A stretch of 64,000 nucleotides of DNA from Mucilaginibacter ginkgonis (lineage in GTDB: Bacteria > Bacteroidota > Bacteroidia > Sphingobacteriales > Sphingobacteriaceae): NCBI RefSeq assembly GCF_009754905.2, contig NZ_CP066775.1:3286001-3350000 (forward strand), given 5' to 3'. The notes beneath the pieces were generated by a model that saw only the letters and a list, made by a program, of their open reading frames with translations, did no database searches and was not told the origin of the DNA. Within the stretch, counting starts at the first letter, position 1, and each line of letters opens with the position of its first letter. Shown here piece after piece: positions 50,721 through 60,173 of this stretch. A program made the translations under genes and the position numbers.

Positions 50721-53555
50721 ATGAATCTTAAAAGTTTATATGCTTGTGCTGCTGTTTTACTGGTAGCAGGAACAGGCGCATACGCGCAAAAAAGACCTGT
50801 TACAATTAAAAAAGTTGCTATTGGAAATACAGGTAAGCCAATACCGGTTGACCCCGCGGTTATCATTGGCAATTTGCCAAACGGTTTAACTTACTACATC
50901 CGCAAAAACGTTCAGCCAAAAAACCGTGCAGAGCTTTACCTGGTAAATAAGGCAGGCTCTGTTTTAGAGAACGATGCACAACAAGGCCTTGCGCACTTTA
51001 CAGAGCACATGGCATTTAACGGAACCCGCGATTTTCCGAAGAACCAGTTGGTAGATTATCTGCAGAAATCGGGTGTAAAATTCGGTGCGGATTTAAATGC
51101 TTATACCAGCTTTGACGAGACAGTATACCAATTACCATTGCCAACAGACAGTGCGAAGGTATTTGCAAAAGGATTTTCGATCCTGGCCAATTGGGCAGGT
51201 TACGTAAGCTTCGACACAGACCAGATCAATAGCGAACGCGGTGTGGTTTTGGAAGAGGAGCGCCTGCGCGGGAAAAACGCACAGCAGCGTTTGCAGCAGC
51301 AATGGCTGCCTGTGGTATTAAACAACTCGCGCTATGCGCAGCGTTTGCCGATAGGAAAAGTAGACATCCTGAATAACTTCAAACCCGAAACGATAAAGAG
51401 CTTTTACCACGACTGGTACAGGCCCGATCTGCAGGCTGTTGTGGCTGTAGGTGATTTTGATCCTAAGCAGGTTGAGCAGTTGATCAAACAAAATTTTTCG
51501 GCCTTAAAAAATCCGGCAAAAGAAAAACTGAGGACCAAATACAACGTGCCTTTCCGCGCCGGAACTAAGGTAAAGATCGCCACCGATAAGGAATTCCCTT
51601 ACACTATGGCGCAAATCTTTATTAAGCATGCTAAGGTTGAAGACAATACGGAAACCGGTTACCTGCGCGACATAAAAGTTGCCCTTTTTAACGCGATGCT
51701 TAACAACCGTTTAAGCGAACTGACGCAAAAAGCAGATCCGCCTTATCTATTCGGTCAGGTAAATTATGGTGGATTTTTGGGCGGGCAAGATGCCTTGACA
51801 GAATTTGCCGTGGCAAAATCGGCAGATAAATTAAAGACTGCTATCGATGCCGTACTCGACGAGACAGAGCGTGCACGCGAGTTTGGGTTTACCGAAACTG
51901 AGTTGGCCCGTGCAAAAGAGTCGACAATGACCGCCATGGAAAATCAATGGCGCGAGCGTGACAAGACACCATCCGTGTCTTTTGTCGGCGAATATCAGCG
52001 TAACTTCTTGCAAAAAGAACCCATACCCGGTATCAATTGGGAATATAATTTCTACAAACAACACCTGGCCGGTATCAAATTAGCCGATATCAACTCACTT
52101 GCCGGCAAGTTTATCAGCGACCAAAACCGCGATGTGATCATCATGGCTGCAGACAAAGACAAAGATAAACTACCGGCAGAGGCTACTGTTTTAAGCTGGG
52201 TGAACAGCCGTAACAAGGTGACAGCTTATGTAGATAATGTGAGCAATAAACCTTTAATAGAGAAGCTGCCGGCGCCCGGAAAGGTGGCGTCGGAATCAAA
52301 AGATGCCGCTGTAGGTACTACCATGCTTACGCTTGGCAATGGCGTAAAGGTGATCCTGAAACCTACAGACTTTAAAAACAATGAAATATTGATCCGCGGG
52401 TTTAGTTTCGGCGGCACGTCTCTGGCACCTGATGCCGATTTTGTGTCTGATAATTTTGCGGATGGCGTTATTGCCAGCAGTGGTGTTGGGCAGCTTACGC
52501 AAATTCAATTAAGTAAAATGCTGGCAGGTAAAAATGTTTCCATCACGCCGTTTATAAACGAAACTACCGAGGGCATTGCCGGCAGTACTTCACCGAAAGA
52601 CCTGGAGACTGCGTTGCAATTGGTGTACCTGTACTTTACACAGCCGCGCAAAGATGCTGATGTTTGGCAATCTAATGTGGAGCAATACCGCAGTGTTTTG
52701 CAAAACCGCAGCCTCGACCCGCAGTCTGTATTTAGCGATACGGTTACCGCTGTACTGAGCAATCATAGCTTCCGCCGGATGACCACTACCGCTAACCAGT
52801 TGGATAAAGTAAGCCTGGACAAGGCTTATAATTTCTACAAAGAGCGCTTCGCAGATGCCGGCGACTTCACATTTACGTTTGTAGGAAACTTCGATCCGGA
52901 GAAAATAAAGCCATTGCTTGAACAATATCTGGGCAGTTTACCTGCCGATGCAAAACATCAGTCGTATAAAGACCTGGGCATACGCACGCCAATGGGCAAG
53001 TTTACCAAAAGTGTTTACAAAGGCATTGGCGATAAAAGCGTTGTCGACCTGGTGTGGACCGGCAACTACGATTATAACGAAGCCAACAACCTGCAATTAG
53101 ATGCCTTAGAAGAGGTTGTAAATATTAAATTAATAGAACGCCTGCGCGAGAAGGAAAGCGGTGTTTATTCACCCCGCATACAGGCATCTTACAGCAAAAT
53201 CCCGGTTGGCCGTTATAATATTACTATCAGTTTTAGCTGTGCACCGGCTAACGTTGATAAGCTGATCAACGCCGCGATGGAAGAGATCGCCAAGATCAAG
53301 CAAAACGGGCCTGAGAAAGTCGACATCGAAAAATTCGCTGCCGAAGAAAAACGTTCGACCGAAGTGCAGTTGAAAGAGAACAATTTCTGGGCTACCTATT
53401 TAACAGGGTCGGCTCAAAATGGCACAAATCCCGATCTGATCAACGATCATATCAAAAACCTGGATCAGGTTACACCGCAAACTGTCAAGGATGCGGCCAA
53501 CAAATATTTTGGCGCGAACCAAATCAATCTTGTATTATATCCGGAGAAGAAGTAA
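50721..53555 (+). CDS. M16 family zinc metallopeptidase
   Basis: A 944-residue exported peptidase with two M16 halves. The signal peptide ends around residue 22 (AYAQ). The inverted zinc motif is seen as His92-Phe-Thr-Glu95-His96 in LAHFTEHMAFNGT, with the third ligand in RGVVLEEERLRG. The second half (ALQLVYLYFTQPRKDADV etc.) lacks the zinc motif, as usual for pitrilysin-type proteins. It acts in the periplasm on peptides. It is monocistronic, with a strong terminator behind. Confidence 0.93.
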   Translation: MNLKSLYACAAVLLVAGTGAYAQKRPVTIKKVAIGNTGKPIPVDPAVIIGNLPNGLTYYIRKNVQPKNRAELYLVNKAGSVLENDAQQGLAHFTEHMAFNGTRDFPKNQLVDYLQKSGVKFGADLNAYTSFDETVYQLPLPTDSAKVFAKGFSILANWAGYVSFDTDQINSERGVVLEEERLRGKNAQQRLQQQWLPVVLNNSRYAQRLPIGKVDILNNFKPETIKSFYHDWYRPDLQAVVAVGDFDPKQVEQLIKQNFSALKNPAKEKLRTKYNVPFRAGTKVKIATDKEFPYTMAQIFIKHAKVEDNTETGYLRDIKVALFNAMLNNRLSELTQKADPPYLFGQVNYGGFLGGQDALTEFAVAKSADKLKTAIDAVLDETERAREFGFTETELARAKESTMTAMENQWRERDKTPSVSFVGEYQRNFLQKEPIPGINWEYNFYKQHLAGIKLADINSLAGKFISDQNRDVIIMAADKDKDKLPAEATVLSWVNSRNKVTAYVDNVSNKPLIEKLPAPGKVASESKDAAVGTTMLTLGNGVKVILKPTDFKNNEILIRGFSFGGTSLAPDADFVSDNFADGVIASSGVGQLTQIQLSKMLAGKNVSITPFINETTEGIAGSTSPKDLETALQLVYLYFTQPRKDADVWQSNVEQYRSVLQNRSLDPQSVFSDTVTAVLSNHSFRRMTTTANQLDKVSLDKAYNFYKERFADAGDFTFTFVGNFDPEKIKPLLEQYLGSLPADAKHQSYKDLGIRTPMGKFTKSVYKGIGDKSVVDLVWTGNYDYNEANNLQLDALEEVVNIKLIERLREKESGVYSPRIQASYSKIPVGRYNITISFSCAPANVDKLINAAMEEIAKIKQNGPEKVDIEKFAAEEKRSTEVQLKENNFWATYLTGSAQNGTNPDLINDHIKNLDQVTPQTVKDAANKYFGANQINLVLYPEKK

Positions 53556-53577
53556 AAAATATCCGCACAGGTTATTG

Positions 53578-53614
53578 AGTAAAAGAGGCGCGAATGCGCC
53601 TCTTTTACTTTTTT
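53578..53614 (+). terminator. Rho-independent terminator after the M16 gene
   Basis: AGTAAAAGAGGCGC pairs perfectly with GCGCCTCTTTTACT around GAAT and is followed by TTTTTT. It overlaps the 3' end of the convergent lipoprotein gene. Confidence 0.92.
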
Positions 53615-54240
53615 ATATCTACCCGTTTCCTGTCGGGATATAGAGATAAGTAAGTCATGGTGCTGTCCCCGGCCTGATGGACTGTTATGCCCGTACATTT
53701 CCCTGTATTATCGATCTCGAAAGAGATGCCCGCTTGCCTGTCGTAATAAACCTTTAGGCTGTCTGCTCCCCTGGTGTATGTAGCAACATGATTTAGCTTA
53801 AAATGCCGGGCAATGTCTTGTATGGCTAAGCCGGTATGTAAATTTTCGGCGGTTTTAAATGCAGGCGATGTAACGCGGATCACTTTGACATAGCTGATAT
53901 CGTCATGTTTGCCGTCGTAATTGTGATGGGCAAATATATCTGTCTGATAATCTGCCGTATCATGTTTGGCAAACCAGGTATGGAATGACGAGCCCATTGC
54001 CGCGTCGCTCTTGTCGGGGCGGCCTAACTTATCCATAACAGAATCTAAGTTTTCATTCAGGCGCGTGTTGCCGATGCTTTTTCCCGGAATGATAAGGTAC
54101 GCGGGAGACGGTGCTTCAATTTTGGCTTCTACCGCTGCTACAGCGGTCGAGTCGGTATCCGTAATTTTCTTCTCGTTGTGGGCAGACGAGCATGCTGCTA
54201 TTAAAGGCAATGTGGCGAACAGGAAAAATTTGCGTAACAT
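53605..54240 (-). CDS. Unrecognised lipoprotein
   Basis: A 211-residue protein with a lipoprotein signal peptide (MLRKFFLFATLPLIAACSS, lipid on Cys17). The mature part has a segment LIIPGKSIGNTRLNENLDSVMDKLGRPDKSD, similar in style to beta-rich SmpA/BamE-like folds, where a short helix pair precedes a sheet. The family is not identified with certainty. The gene is divergent from the helicase gene by 45 bp. Confidence 0.65.
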   Translation of the reverse strand: MLRKFFLFATLPLIAACSSAHNEKKITDTDSTAVAAVEAKIEAPSPAYLIIPGKSIGNTRLNENLDSVMDKLGRPDKSDAAMGSSFHTWFAKHDTADYQTDIFAHHNYDGKHDDISYVKVIRVTSPAFKTAENLHTGLAIQDIARHFKLNHVATYTRGADSLKVYYDRQAGISFEIDNTGKCTGITVHQAGDSTMTYLSLYPDRKRVDIKK

Positions 54241-54285
54241 GGCTCAACATAAACAAGTATTGTACCGTTTATGTATTTAGAGTTG

Positions 54286-56970
54286 ATGACTAAAGGACAG
54301 CAGGTTATACGAGATTGGTTCAAAGCCAAAAAGTGGAAGCAATTTCCGTTTCAGTTAGAAATGGAAGAGGCGTACCTGAATGGCTATTCTGGCCTGCTGA
54401 ACGCACCTACAGGAAGCGGTAAAACATTCGGGTTATTTCTGCCATTTCTGGAAGGTTATATCAACAAGTATCCCGACGCCTATCAAAAGCGCACCAACAA
54501 TGGTTTACGTATGCTCTGGATAACGCCATTGCGCGCTTTGACAAACGACATCCGCAAGGCCATGCAGGAAGTTTGCGATGAACTGGATATTCCGTGGGTG
54601 ATAGGCACCCGAACAGGTGACACACCATTGGCTGAAAAGCAAGCGCTAAAACGTAAACTGCCGGAAGTGCTGTTAACCACCCCCGAGAGCCTGCACCTGA
54701 TGCTGGCGCAAAAAGATTACCCAAAGATCTTTCAAAACCTGGAGGTTGTAGTTATAGACGAATGGCACGAGTTGTTAGGAACAAAACGCGGCGTGCAGGT
54801 AGAGCTTGGCTTGAGTAAAATAAGGAAACTGGCAGGGTTAATAAGAGATCTGACCTCTCCCTCTGCTCTCTCTAAAGGAGAAGGTGCTGAGGTAAGCATC
54901 AGCAATAACCCATTTTTCGCGAACAATCCACAGCTCACCACTCACAATTCCCAGCTCAAGATCTGGGGTATCTCTGCTACCATTGGTAACCTGGAGCAAG
55001 CTGCCGAAGTGCTATTAGGTAATAGCTTTCCGCCTGAGCAGATACGGATGGTCAGGGCTAATATTGAGAAGAATATCGTCATCAAATCTGTAATTCCGCA
55101 GAATATAGAAAGCTATTCGTGGACGGGGCACATTGGTTTAGCGTTATTGCCCGAGGTGATGGACATTGTTGCTAAAAGCAATACCACGTTGATCTTTACC
55201 AATACCCGCAGCCAGTCGGAGATTTGGTACCATGCCATATTAGATAACTATCCTGAATATGCAGGCATCATGGCCATGCACCACGGCTCGCTGGACAACG
55301 AGCTGCGTAATTGGGTAGAGCAGGCCTTACACGCGCAAGCATTGAAATTGGTGGTGTGCACATCAAGCCTGGATTTGGGTGTCGATTTCAGACCGGTTGA
55401 TACTGTCATACAGGTGGGCAGTCCAAAAGGCGTTGCCAGGTTTATGCAGCGTGCCGGCCGCAGCGGGCACCACCCGGGAGCGACCTCGCGGGTATGGTTT
55501 ATTCCGACTCACTCACTAGAATTATTAGAAGGCGCGGCGCTGAAACAGGCCATGATTAACGGCAATTTCGAAAGCCGCGACCCAATATTGCTGGCAATGG
55601 ACGTACTGATCCAGTATATGGTGACGCTGGCCGTGTCTGATGGTTTCCGCGCTAATGAACTGTTCGAGGAAATAAAAAGTACTTACGCCTTCGCCGACCT
55701 GCGCCGCGAAGAATTCGGCCAACTGCTGGACTTCATTACTACCGGCGGCAGCACATTATCGCAGTATGACGAGTTCTTAAAGGTAGAAGTAGAGAATGGC
55801 GTTTATAAAGTAAACAACCGCCGGGTGGCTATGCGGCACCGCTTAAGCATCGGTACTATCACCAGCGAGGTAAGTTTACGGGTAAAACTGCTGCATGGCG
55901 GTTCACTGGGTAACATTGAAGAATACTTCATTTCTAAACTTAAACCGGGCGACACGTTCTGGTTTGCCGGCCGCAGTCTGGAGTTTGTGAACGTAAAGGA
56001 GATGACTGCGAACGTCAAAAAGTCTAATGCTAAAAAGGGATTGATACCAAGTTGGTTGGGCGGGCGGATGCCTTTATCATCACAACTGGCGGCGGTATTT
56101 CGTGATAAGCTGGACGAGGTTGCACGTGGCATTGAGAAAGACGAAGAAGTTATCGCGCTTAAACCACTTTTCGATCTGCAGTCGCAACTGTCGGTGTTGC
56201 CGCAAAGCCATCAGTTTTTGATCGAGTCGTTCAAGTCGCGCGAAGGGCACCATTTGTTATTCTATCCTTTTGAAGGCAGGCTGGTACATGAGGGTATGGC
56301 GTCACTTTTTGCCTACCGTATTTCGAAAATAAAGCCGGCGACTTTCTCCATCGCCATGAATGATTATGGCTTTGAGTTGCTGACCGATGACGACGTTTGG
56401 CTTCAGGAAGCCTTGGAGCAGGACCTGTTTACTATCCATAACCTGTTAGAAGATATACAGCACAGCCTGAACGCCAATGAAATGGCGCGCCGCCGTTTCA
56501 GGGATATTGCACACATTGGTGGGCTGGTGTTTACGGGCTACCCGGGACAGCCGGTTAAAAACAGGCATTTGCAGGCCTCAACTTCATTGTTGTTTGATGT
56601 TTTTAGTGAATATGAGCCAAACAACCTATTGGTGCGTCAGGCGTACAACGAGGCCCTGGCATTCCAGTTAGAAGAGTTCCGGTTGCGCATCGCCTTGCAG
56701 CGTATCAGTAAGCAAGACGTGGTTGTTAAAGAAATTGAACGGCCAACGCCGTTTGCCTTCCCGATAATGGTTGACAGCCTGCGCGAGAAACTTACCACCG
56801 AAAGCCTGGAAGACCGGGTAACTAAAATGGCCCGCGATTATGACGTGGAAGTAACCCCGCGCAAAAAGAACAAAGCCGAAGAGGAGCGCCCCGAAGAGCC
56901 GAAACGCCATGGCTTTACTGCGCCACGGGGTTACACGCTGAGGACCAGGAGTATTAAAAAGAAAGGATAA
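54286..56970 (+). CDS. Ligase-associated DEXH-box DNA helicase (Lhr-like) with in-frame repeat insertion
   Basis: An 894-residue helicase of the ligase-associated DNA damage response type. Seen motifs: APTGSGKTFGLFL (Walker A), TTPESLHLML, VVIDEWHELLG (DExH), WGISATIGN, TNTRSQSEIWY, MQRAGRSGHHPG. The ATG at 54286 is used (MTKGQQVIRDWF). Between the RKLAGL helix and WGISATIGN, about 40 residues (187-226) are extra: Pro/Ser/Gly- and Asn/Gln-rich, encoded by repeat-like DNA (54855-54960). The partner ligase and exonuclease genes of this cassette are not in the window. Confidence 0.9.
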   Translation: MTKGQQVIRDWFKAKKWKQFPFQLEMEEAYLNGYSGLLNAPTGSGKTFGLFLPFLEGYINKYPDAYQKRTNNGLRMLWITPLRALTNDIRKAMQEVCDELDIPWVIGTRTGDTPLAEKQALKRKLPEVLLTTPESLHLMLAQKDYPKIFQNLEVVVIDEWHELLGTKRGVQVELGLSKIRKLAGLIRDLTSPSALSKGEGAEVSISNNPFFANNPQLTTHNSQLKIWGISATIGNLEQAAEVLLGNSFPPEQIRMVRANIEKNIVIKSVIPQNIESYSWTGHIGLALLPEVMDIVAKSNTTLIFTNTRSQSEIWYHAILDNYPEYAGIMAMHHGSLDNELRNWVEQALHAQALKLVVCTSSLDLGVDFRPVDTVIQVGSPKGVARFMQRAGRSGHHPGATSRVWFIPTHSLELLEGAALKQAMINGNFESRDPILLAMDVLIQYMVTLAVSDGFRANELFEEIKSTYAFADLRREEFGQLLDFITTGGSTLSQYDEFLKVEVENGVYKVNNRRVAMRHRLSIGTITSEVSLRVKLLHGGSLGNIEEYFISKLKPGDTFWFAGRSLEFVNVKEMTANVKKSNAKKGLIPSWLGGRMPLSSQLAAVFRDKLDEVARGIEKDEEVIALKPLFDLQSQLSVLPQSHQFLIESFKSREGHHLLFYPFEGRLVHEGMASLFAYRISKIKPATFSIAMNDYGFELLTDDDVWLQEALEQDLFTIHNLLEDIQHSLNANEMARRRFRDIAHIGGLVFTGYPGQPVKNRHLQASTSLLFDVFSEYEPNNLLVRQAYNEALAFQLEEFRLRIALQRISKQDVVVKEIERPTPFAFPIMVDSLREKLTTESLEDRVTKMARDYDVEVTPRKKNKAEEERPEEPKRHGFTAPRGYTLRTRSIKKKG
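54850..54960. repeat. Repeat-derived stretch inside the helicase gene (family A-like)
   Basis: GACCTCTCCCTCTGCTCTCTC-TAAAGGAGAAGG-type degenerate palindrome, GGTGCTGAGG, then a CTCACCACTCACAATTC tract resembling that in mqnD. Translated in frame. Confidence 0.55.
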
Positions 56971-57021
56971 ACCCAAGGTCACGCGTAGGGTGGCAATTCC
57001 CGACTTAAACTCTTTGGCTAT

Positions 57022-57058
57022 GATGAGATTGCTTCTCCCGTCCCGGTCTCGCAATGAC
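57022..57058. repeat. Half of a family D element
   Basis: GATGAGATTGCTTC and CTCGCAATGAC (57048-57058) equal the right end of the family D elements; the left terminus is missing. Confidence 0.55.
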
Positions 57059-57071
57059 GCCTATATAAATG

Positions 57072-57638
57072 TTATCTGGCTTGGCTTACCGTAACCACGT
57101 TAGCATAGCGGTTGCCCAGCGACTGCCTGAAATACATGTCCCAGCTTTTTTGCTGCACGTGGTTGGTCATGTGCTCGGTATCGTCGTCGTAATCGTCGTT
57201 AAGCTGTTTGTATTTGTTTTTGATGCGGTTTAGCACCAGGGAAACCTGTTTGTCATAGTCATTACCAAAGCGCATTTTGTTTCCGGCATCCATCATTTCC
57301 TGCTGCATCATGTAAGCGAAAATGTAATGGCCCTGCTCATGTTTCAGCACTTCGGCAAGCATCTCGGGGTTATTCACTCTGCTGCGGTCTATCCAGCTGC
57401 GGTTTTTATTTACCTGCACGTTTACGTTGATCTTAAGCTTGTAGTAACCATCCATCCAAACGGGTTGGTAGGTATAATCTATAGAACAATTGGTGTAAGC
57501 GATATAGCCCCCGGGCATAGGCGTGCCCTTAAAATCAAAAGAGGAAAGTTGGCGGTAGGCTTGCGCGTTTACGGAGCGCAAGCCGGCAAAAAACACAACA
57601 GCGATCACACAGATCACCCTCACAAATCTCAACGTCAT
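57072..57638 (-). CDS. DUF922-type secreted zinc protease
   Basis: A 188-residue exported protein (signal peptide ending VNA). The zinc motif KHEQGHY has His100-Glu101-Gln-Gly-His104 and lies between the beta-rich N-terminal part (YTNCSIDYTYQPVWMDGYYKLKINVNVQVNKN) and a helical C-terminal part, as in the DUF922 family of predicted secreted Zn proteases. Substrate unknown. It is the outermost gene of a small minus-strand group with the next two genes. Confidence 0.8.
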   Translation of the reverse strand: MTLRFVRVICVIAVVFFAGLRSVNAQAYRQLSSFDFKGTPMPGGYIAYTNCSIDYTYQPVWMDGYYKLKINVNVQVNKNRSWIDRSRVNNPEMLAEVLKHEQGHYIFAYMMQQEMMDAGNKMRFGNDYDKQVSLVLNRIKNKYKQLNDDYDDDTEHMTNHVQQKSWDMYFRQSLGNRYANVVTVSQAR

Positions 57639-57732
57639 TGTTTAATCAATAGTAAAAATTAAATTAATCAGGTAGCGTAGCCTTGTTATGACTCCGTTTG
57701 ATGAAGAACGTTTAAAAGCGATAAATCTTTTA

Positions 57733-58038
57733 TTACACCTTTTTATTTTGCCGCACTAAGATTATATTGATTATAAAGGCTAGTGAAGTAACGCAGCTAA
57801 TTATAAAGAGTAAAAATATGCCAATGTCAGCATGCCCCATATCTAAGTAGATTTTTTTATCTCTTAGATACTCCGTCAGCCAGAACATAAGATAGACATA
57901 AATACCAATGGCAATTAAGTAAAGAGGTAGAATTAAGTATGCCCAATAAGATTTTATGTTGATAGTTAACCGCCTTACAGCTATTGATAAAAGCACTATG
58001 CCAACATACATCACCAGCAATACAAGCGACCCTTTCAT
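57733..58038 (-). CDS. Small three-helix membrane protein
   Basis: A 101-residue protein with three hydrophobic segments (about residues 3-22, 30-55, 72-95). The segment between helices 2 and 3 is short and charged (LRDKKIYLDMG). No family recognised. It lies 26 bp after the SPFH gene on the same strand, so it is probably cotranscribed and may be a membrane partner of the SPFH protein. Confidence 0.6.
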   Translation of the reverse strand: MKGSLVLLVMYVGIVLLSIAVRRLTINIKSYWAYLILPLYLIAIGIYVYLMFWLTEYLRDKKIYLDMGHADIGIFLLFIISCVTSLAFIINIILVRQNKKV

Positions 58039-58064
58039 TCAGCTCTAATAATATGCAACAACAG

Positions 58065-59006
58065 CTACTTCTTCTCCTGCGTCTGATGCAGCATATTCAA
58101 ACTCATCATCTCCTTCATGGTACGCTCCATGTTTTCGGCACTGCCATCCAGGAAGATCACGTTGCCCTGCGAGTTTTCCGCGAAGTGCTTGATCGACTCG
58201 GTCCACATGGTAAACAGGATCACAGAAGTATCCATATTGGCTTGCGACATTTCTTTGGCGGCAACGGTCATACCCTTAGCCACTTCCTCGCGGAACAAGG
58301 CCACTCCCTGCCCACGCAGTTGCGATGCCTGGCGCTCGGCCTCGGCGGCTATCTTTATAGCATTACCCTCCGCTTCTGCAGCTTTGGTTTTGGTGATTAG
58401 CAACGCCTGGCCCTCATTTTCGGCAGCGGCTTTCAGGTTGTTTGAAGCCACCACTTGGCTCATAGATTTCATGATCACCTCGTCGAAGGTAATGTCATTC
58501 AACTGCAGGTCTTGCAGGTGGTAACCCCAGCCTTCCAGTATCTGGTCTATCTGTTCCTTTACATGCTCAACGATGTCTTTGCGGAGGATCAGTACATCTG
58601 CTTGTTTTTTAGTTGCCACAAAAGCACGGATAGAACCCTCGATGGTGCGTATCAGGGCCTGCATGAGGTTACGATCGTCTAAAAATTTGAAAGCCACATT
58701 CTTAATGGTTTCTTCCTGCTGATCAAGGACTGAGTACAACAGCATGGCTTTAAAATATACATTGGCCTGGTCTATAGTGACGGCCTGGAATTCCAGCTCC
58801 ACGGAACGGTTCTGTATAGAAATGCGGGTATACAATTGCTCTACAAACGGAACCTTAAAGTTTAAGCCGGGCAGCATTATGCGGCGGTATTTGCCAAACA
58901 CGGTTATTACGCCGATGGTGCCTTGCTGAATGGTTACCGCGCAAGAGTATAAAGTGACAATAATAATCACCAGTAATAAGTAAAACAAAATTGCAGAAGT
59001 TGTCAT
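58065..59006 (-). CDS. SPFH/Band 7 domain protein (slipin-like)
   Basis: A 313-residue membrane-anchored protein of the stomatin/HflC type. One N-terminal membrane segment (FYLLLVIIIVTLYSCAVTI), then the SPFH domain (GTIGVITVFGKYRRIMLPGLNFKVPFVEQLYTRIS, residues about 30-60) and a long coiled coil with the repeated Ala/Glu segment AEAEGNAIKIAAEAERQASQLRGQG, where oligomerisation takes place. It acts as a membrane scaffold; the partner is unknown. The following small membrane protein gene is a candidate. Confidence 0.88.
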   Translation of the reverse strand: MTTSAILFYLLLVIIIVTLYSCAVTIQQGTIGVITVFGKYRRIMLPGLNFKVPFVEQLYTRISIQNRSVELEFQAVTIDQANVYFKAMLLYSVLDQQEETIKNVAFKFLDDRNLMQALIRTIEGSIRAFVATKKQADVLILRKDIVEHVKEQIDQILEGWGYHLQDLQLNDITFDEVIMKSMSQVVASNNLKAAAENEGQALLITKTKAAEAEGNAIKIAAEAERQASQLRGQGVALFREEVAKGMTVAAKEMSQANMDTSVILFTMWTESIKHFAENSQGNVIFLDGSAENMERTMKEMMSLNMLHQTQEKK

Positions 59007-59069
59007 TATATGCTATTGAATTTTATATCTATAATTTCAGTTAAGTTAATCATTTTCAAACAAATCACT

Positions 59070-59258
59070 ATGAACTTAAAACGTACATTCGGCGCCATCC
59101 TTACCATTTTAGGTATTATTGGCTTGATCTACACCGGTGTGGAGATCATTCAGCACAGCGGCCAATACACCACACTTATTGTAGTAGGTATCATCTCAAT
59201 AATCTTCTTCTTCTCCGGTATGGGCTTGGTGCGCAATACTACGGATAACGCCAAATAA
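59070..59258 (+). CDS. Small two-helix membrane protein
   Basis: A 62-residue protein with two hydrophobic segments (TFGAILTILGIIGLIYTGVE and TLIVVGIISIIFFFSGMGL) and a short connection. The ATG at 59070 (MNLKRTFGA) is preferred; the frame before it from 59010 has no typical start context. It resembles short proteins common in Bacteroidota with no known function. It is divergent from the SPFH gene. Confidence 0.6.
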   Translation: MNLKRTFGAILTILGIIGLIYTGVEIIQHSGQYTTLIVVGIISIIFFFSGMGLVRNTTDNAK

Positions 59259-59264
59259 TTCCAT

Positions 59265-59291
59265 AAAAAAACCCTCTCGGCAGAGAGGGTT
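59265..59291 (-). terminator. Rho-independent terminator after the NlpC/P60 gene
   Basis: AACCCTCTC (59270-59278) pairs with GAGAGGGTT (59283-59291) around GGCA; on the minus strand it is followed by six T residues. It lies about 45 bp after the gene stop. Confidence 0.8.
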
Positions 59292-59337
59292 AATGGTATA
59301 TATCAGATTTATAATTAGGTCTGGATAATGTATGCAA

Positions 59338-59898
59338 TTACTGCACGTCGCTTGATTTTTCGAGCTGGTCTTTAAAGGTATCTAACAAGCGGCCGCCTTT
59401 ATAAAAATAACGGCTGTAATATGGGTCTTGCAGGTTGCTAATGGCCACACCTTTCATAGATGCATGTGCAAAACGGCCATCGCCTAAATAAATACCAACG
59501 TGTGATATGCTGCGGCTGTGTATTTTAAAGAAAACCAGGTCGCCTTCTTTCAGCTCATCTTTACCAACAGGGTTAACCATGCTAAAAATGTCGCGTGAAC
59601 TGCGTTTGATGGTTAAGTTAAAAACGTTGGTATAAAGTTCTTTGGTAAAGGCAGAGCAATCAATACCTCTTTTGGTCTGCCCGCCGAAACGGTAAGGGGT
59701 ACCTATCCAGTCGTATACAAATTGAAACAGCTTAACGTTTGATGTTGCGGAAAGGGCAACTCCCATTACTTGTGAAAAATAGTCTTTAGCAAGGCTTTGT
59801 TCTTCTTCGGCAGGTTTCTCAACTGGAACGCTTTTTGTTTGGGCTTGAGCGCTTAAAACGCTTGTAAACAGAGCAATAGCAAGGACAATTTTCTTCAT
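59338..59898 (-). CDS. NlpC/P60 family cell-wall peptidase
   Basis: A 186-residue exported peptidase (signal peptide ending AQA). The catalytic Cys81 is in GIDCSAFTKELY, and the His is in SISHVGIYLGDGRFAHAS. The preceding YDWIGTPYRFGGQTKRG segment is typical. It cleaves peptide stems of peptidoglycan, probably gamma-D-Glu-DAP bonds. A good promoter lies upstream at 59972-60002. Confidence 0.92.
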   Translation of the reverse strand: MKKIVLAIALFTSVLSAQAQTKSVPVEKPAEEEQSLAKDYFSQVMGVALSATSNVKLFQFVYDWIGTPYRFGGQTKRGIDCSAFTKELYTNVFNLTIKRSSRDIFSMVNPVGKDELKEGDLVFFKIHSRSISHVGIYLGDGRFAHASMKGVAISNLQDPYYSRYFYKGGRLLDTFKDQLEKSSDVQ

Positions 59899-59971
59899 TT
59901 AATCAGTAGTTTGTTGGGTCAGTAACAACAATTCGTTTATTAAACTGGACACTGGTGTCTATTGTTGAGTA

Positions 59972-60002
59972 CAAAGTTATAGTTTTCCCCTAACAATGCA
60001 AA
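59972..60002 (-). promoter_or_regulatory. Promoter of the NlpC/P60 gene
   Basis: On the minus strand TTTG (60002-59999), a 19-bp spacer and TAACTTTG (59979-59972). Both match the Bacteroidota consensus. The untranslated leader would be about 65 nt. Confidence 0.65.
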
Positions 60003-60105
60003 TCAGAAAGAAAATAAATTTTAGGTTAATTATCCACAGCTTTTAGTTAAATAGCCGGCAGGCGATTGTCACCTGTGTATATATTTAATAACAAACTTAA
60101 TGCAG

Positions 60106-60137
60106 TTTCGATTATTCGGCGGATATATTTAGATTTG
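60106..60137 (+). promoter_or_regulatory. Promoter of the pdh genes
   Basis: TTTC (60106-60109, one mismatch from TTTG), a 20-bp spacer and TAGATTTG (60130-60137). The ATG is 37 bp further on. Confidence 0.55.
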
Positions 60138-60173
60138 CCTTCCTTTATAAAGAATAACACAATTGTTTAGCAA

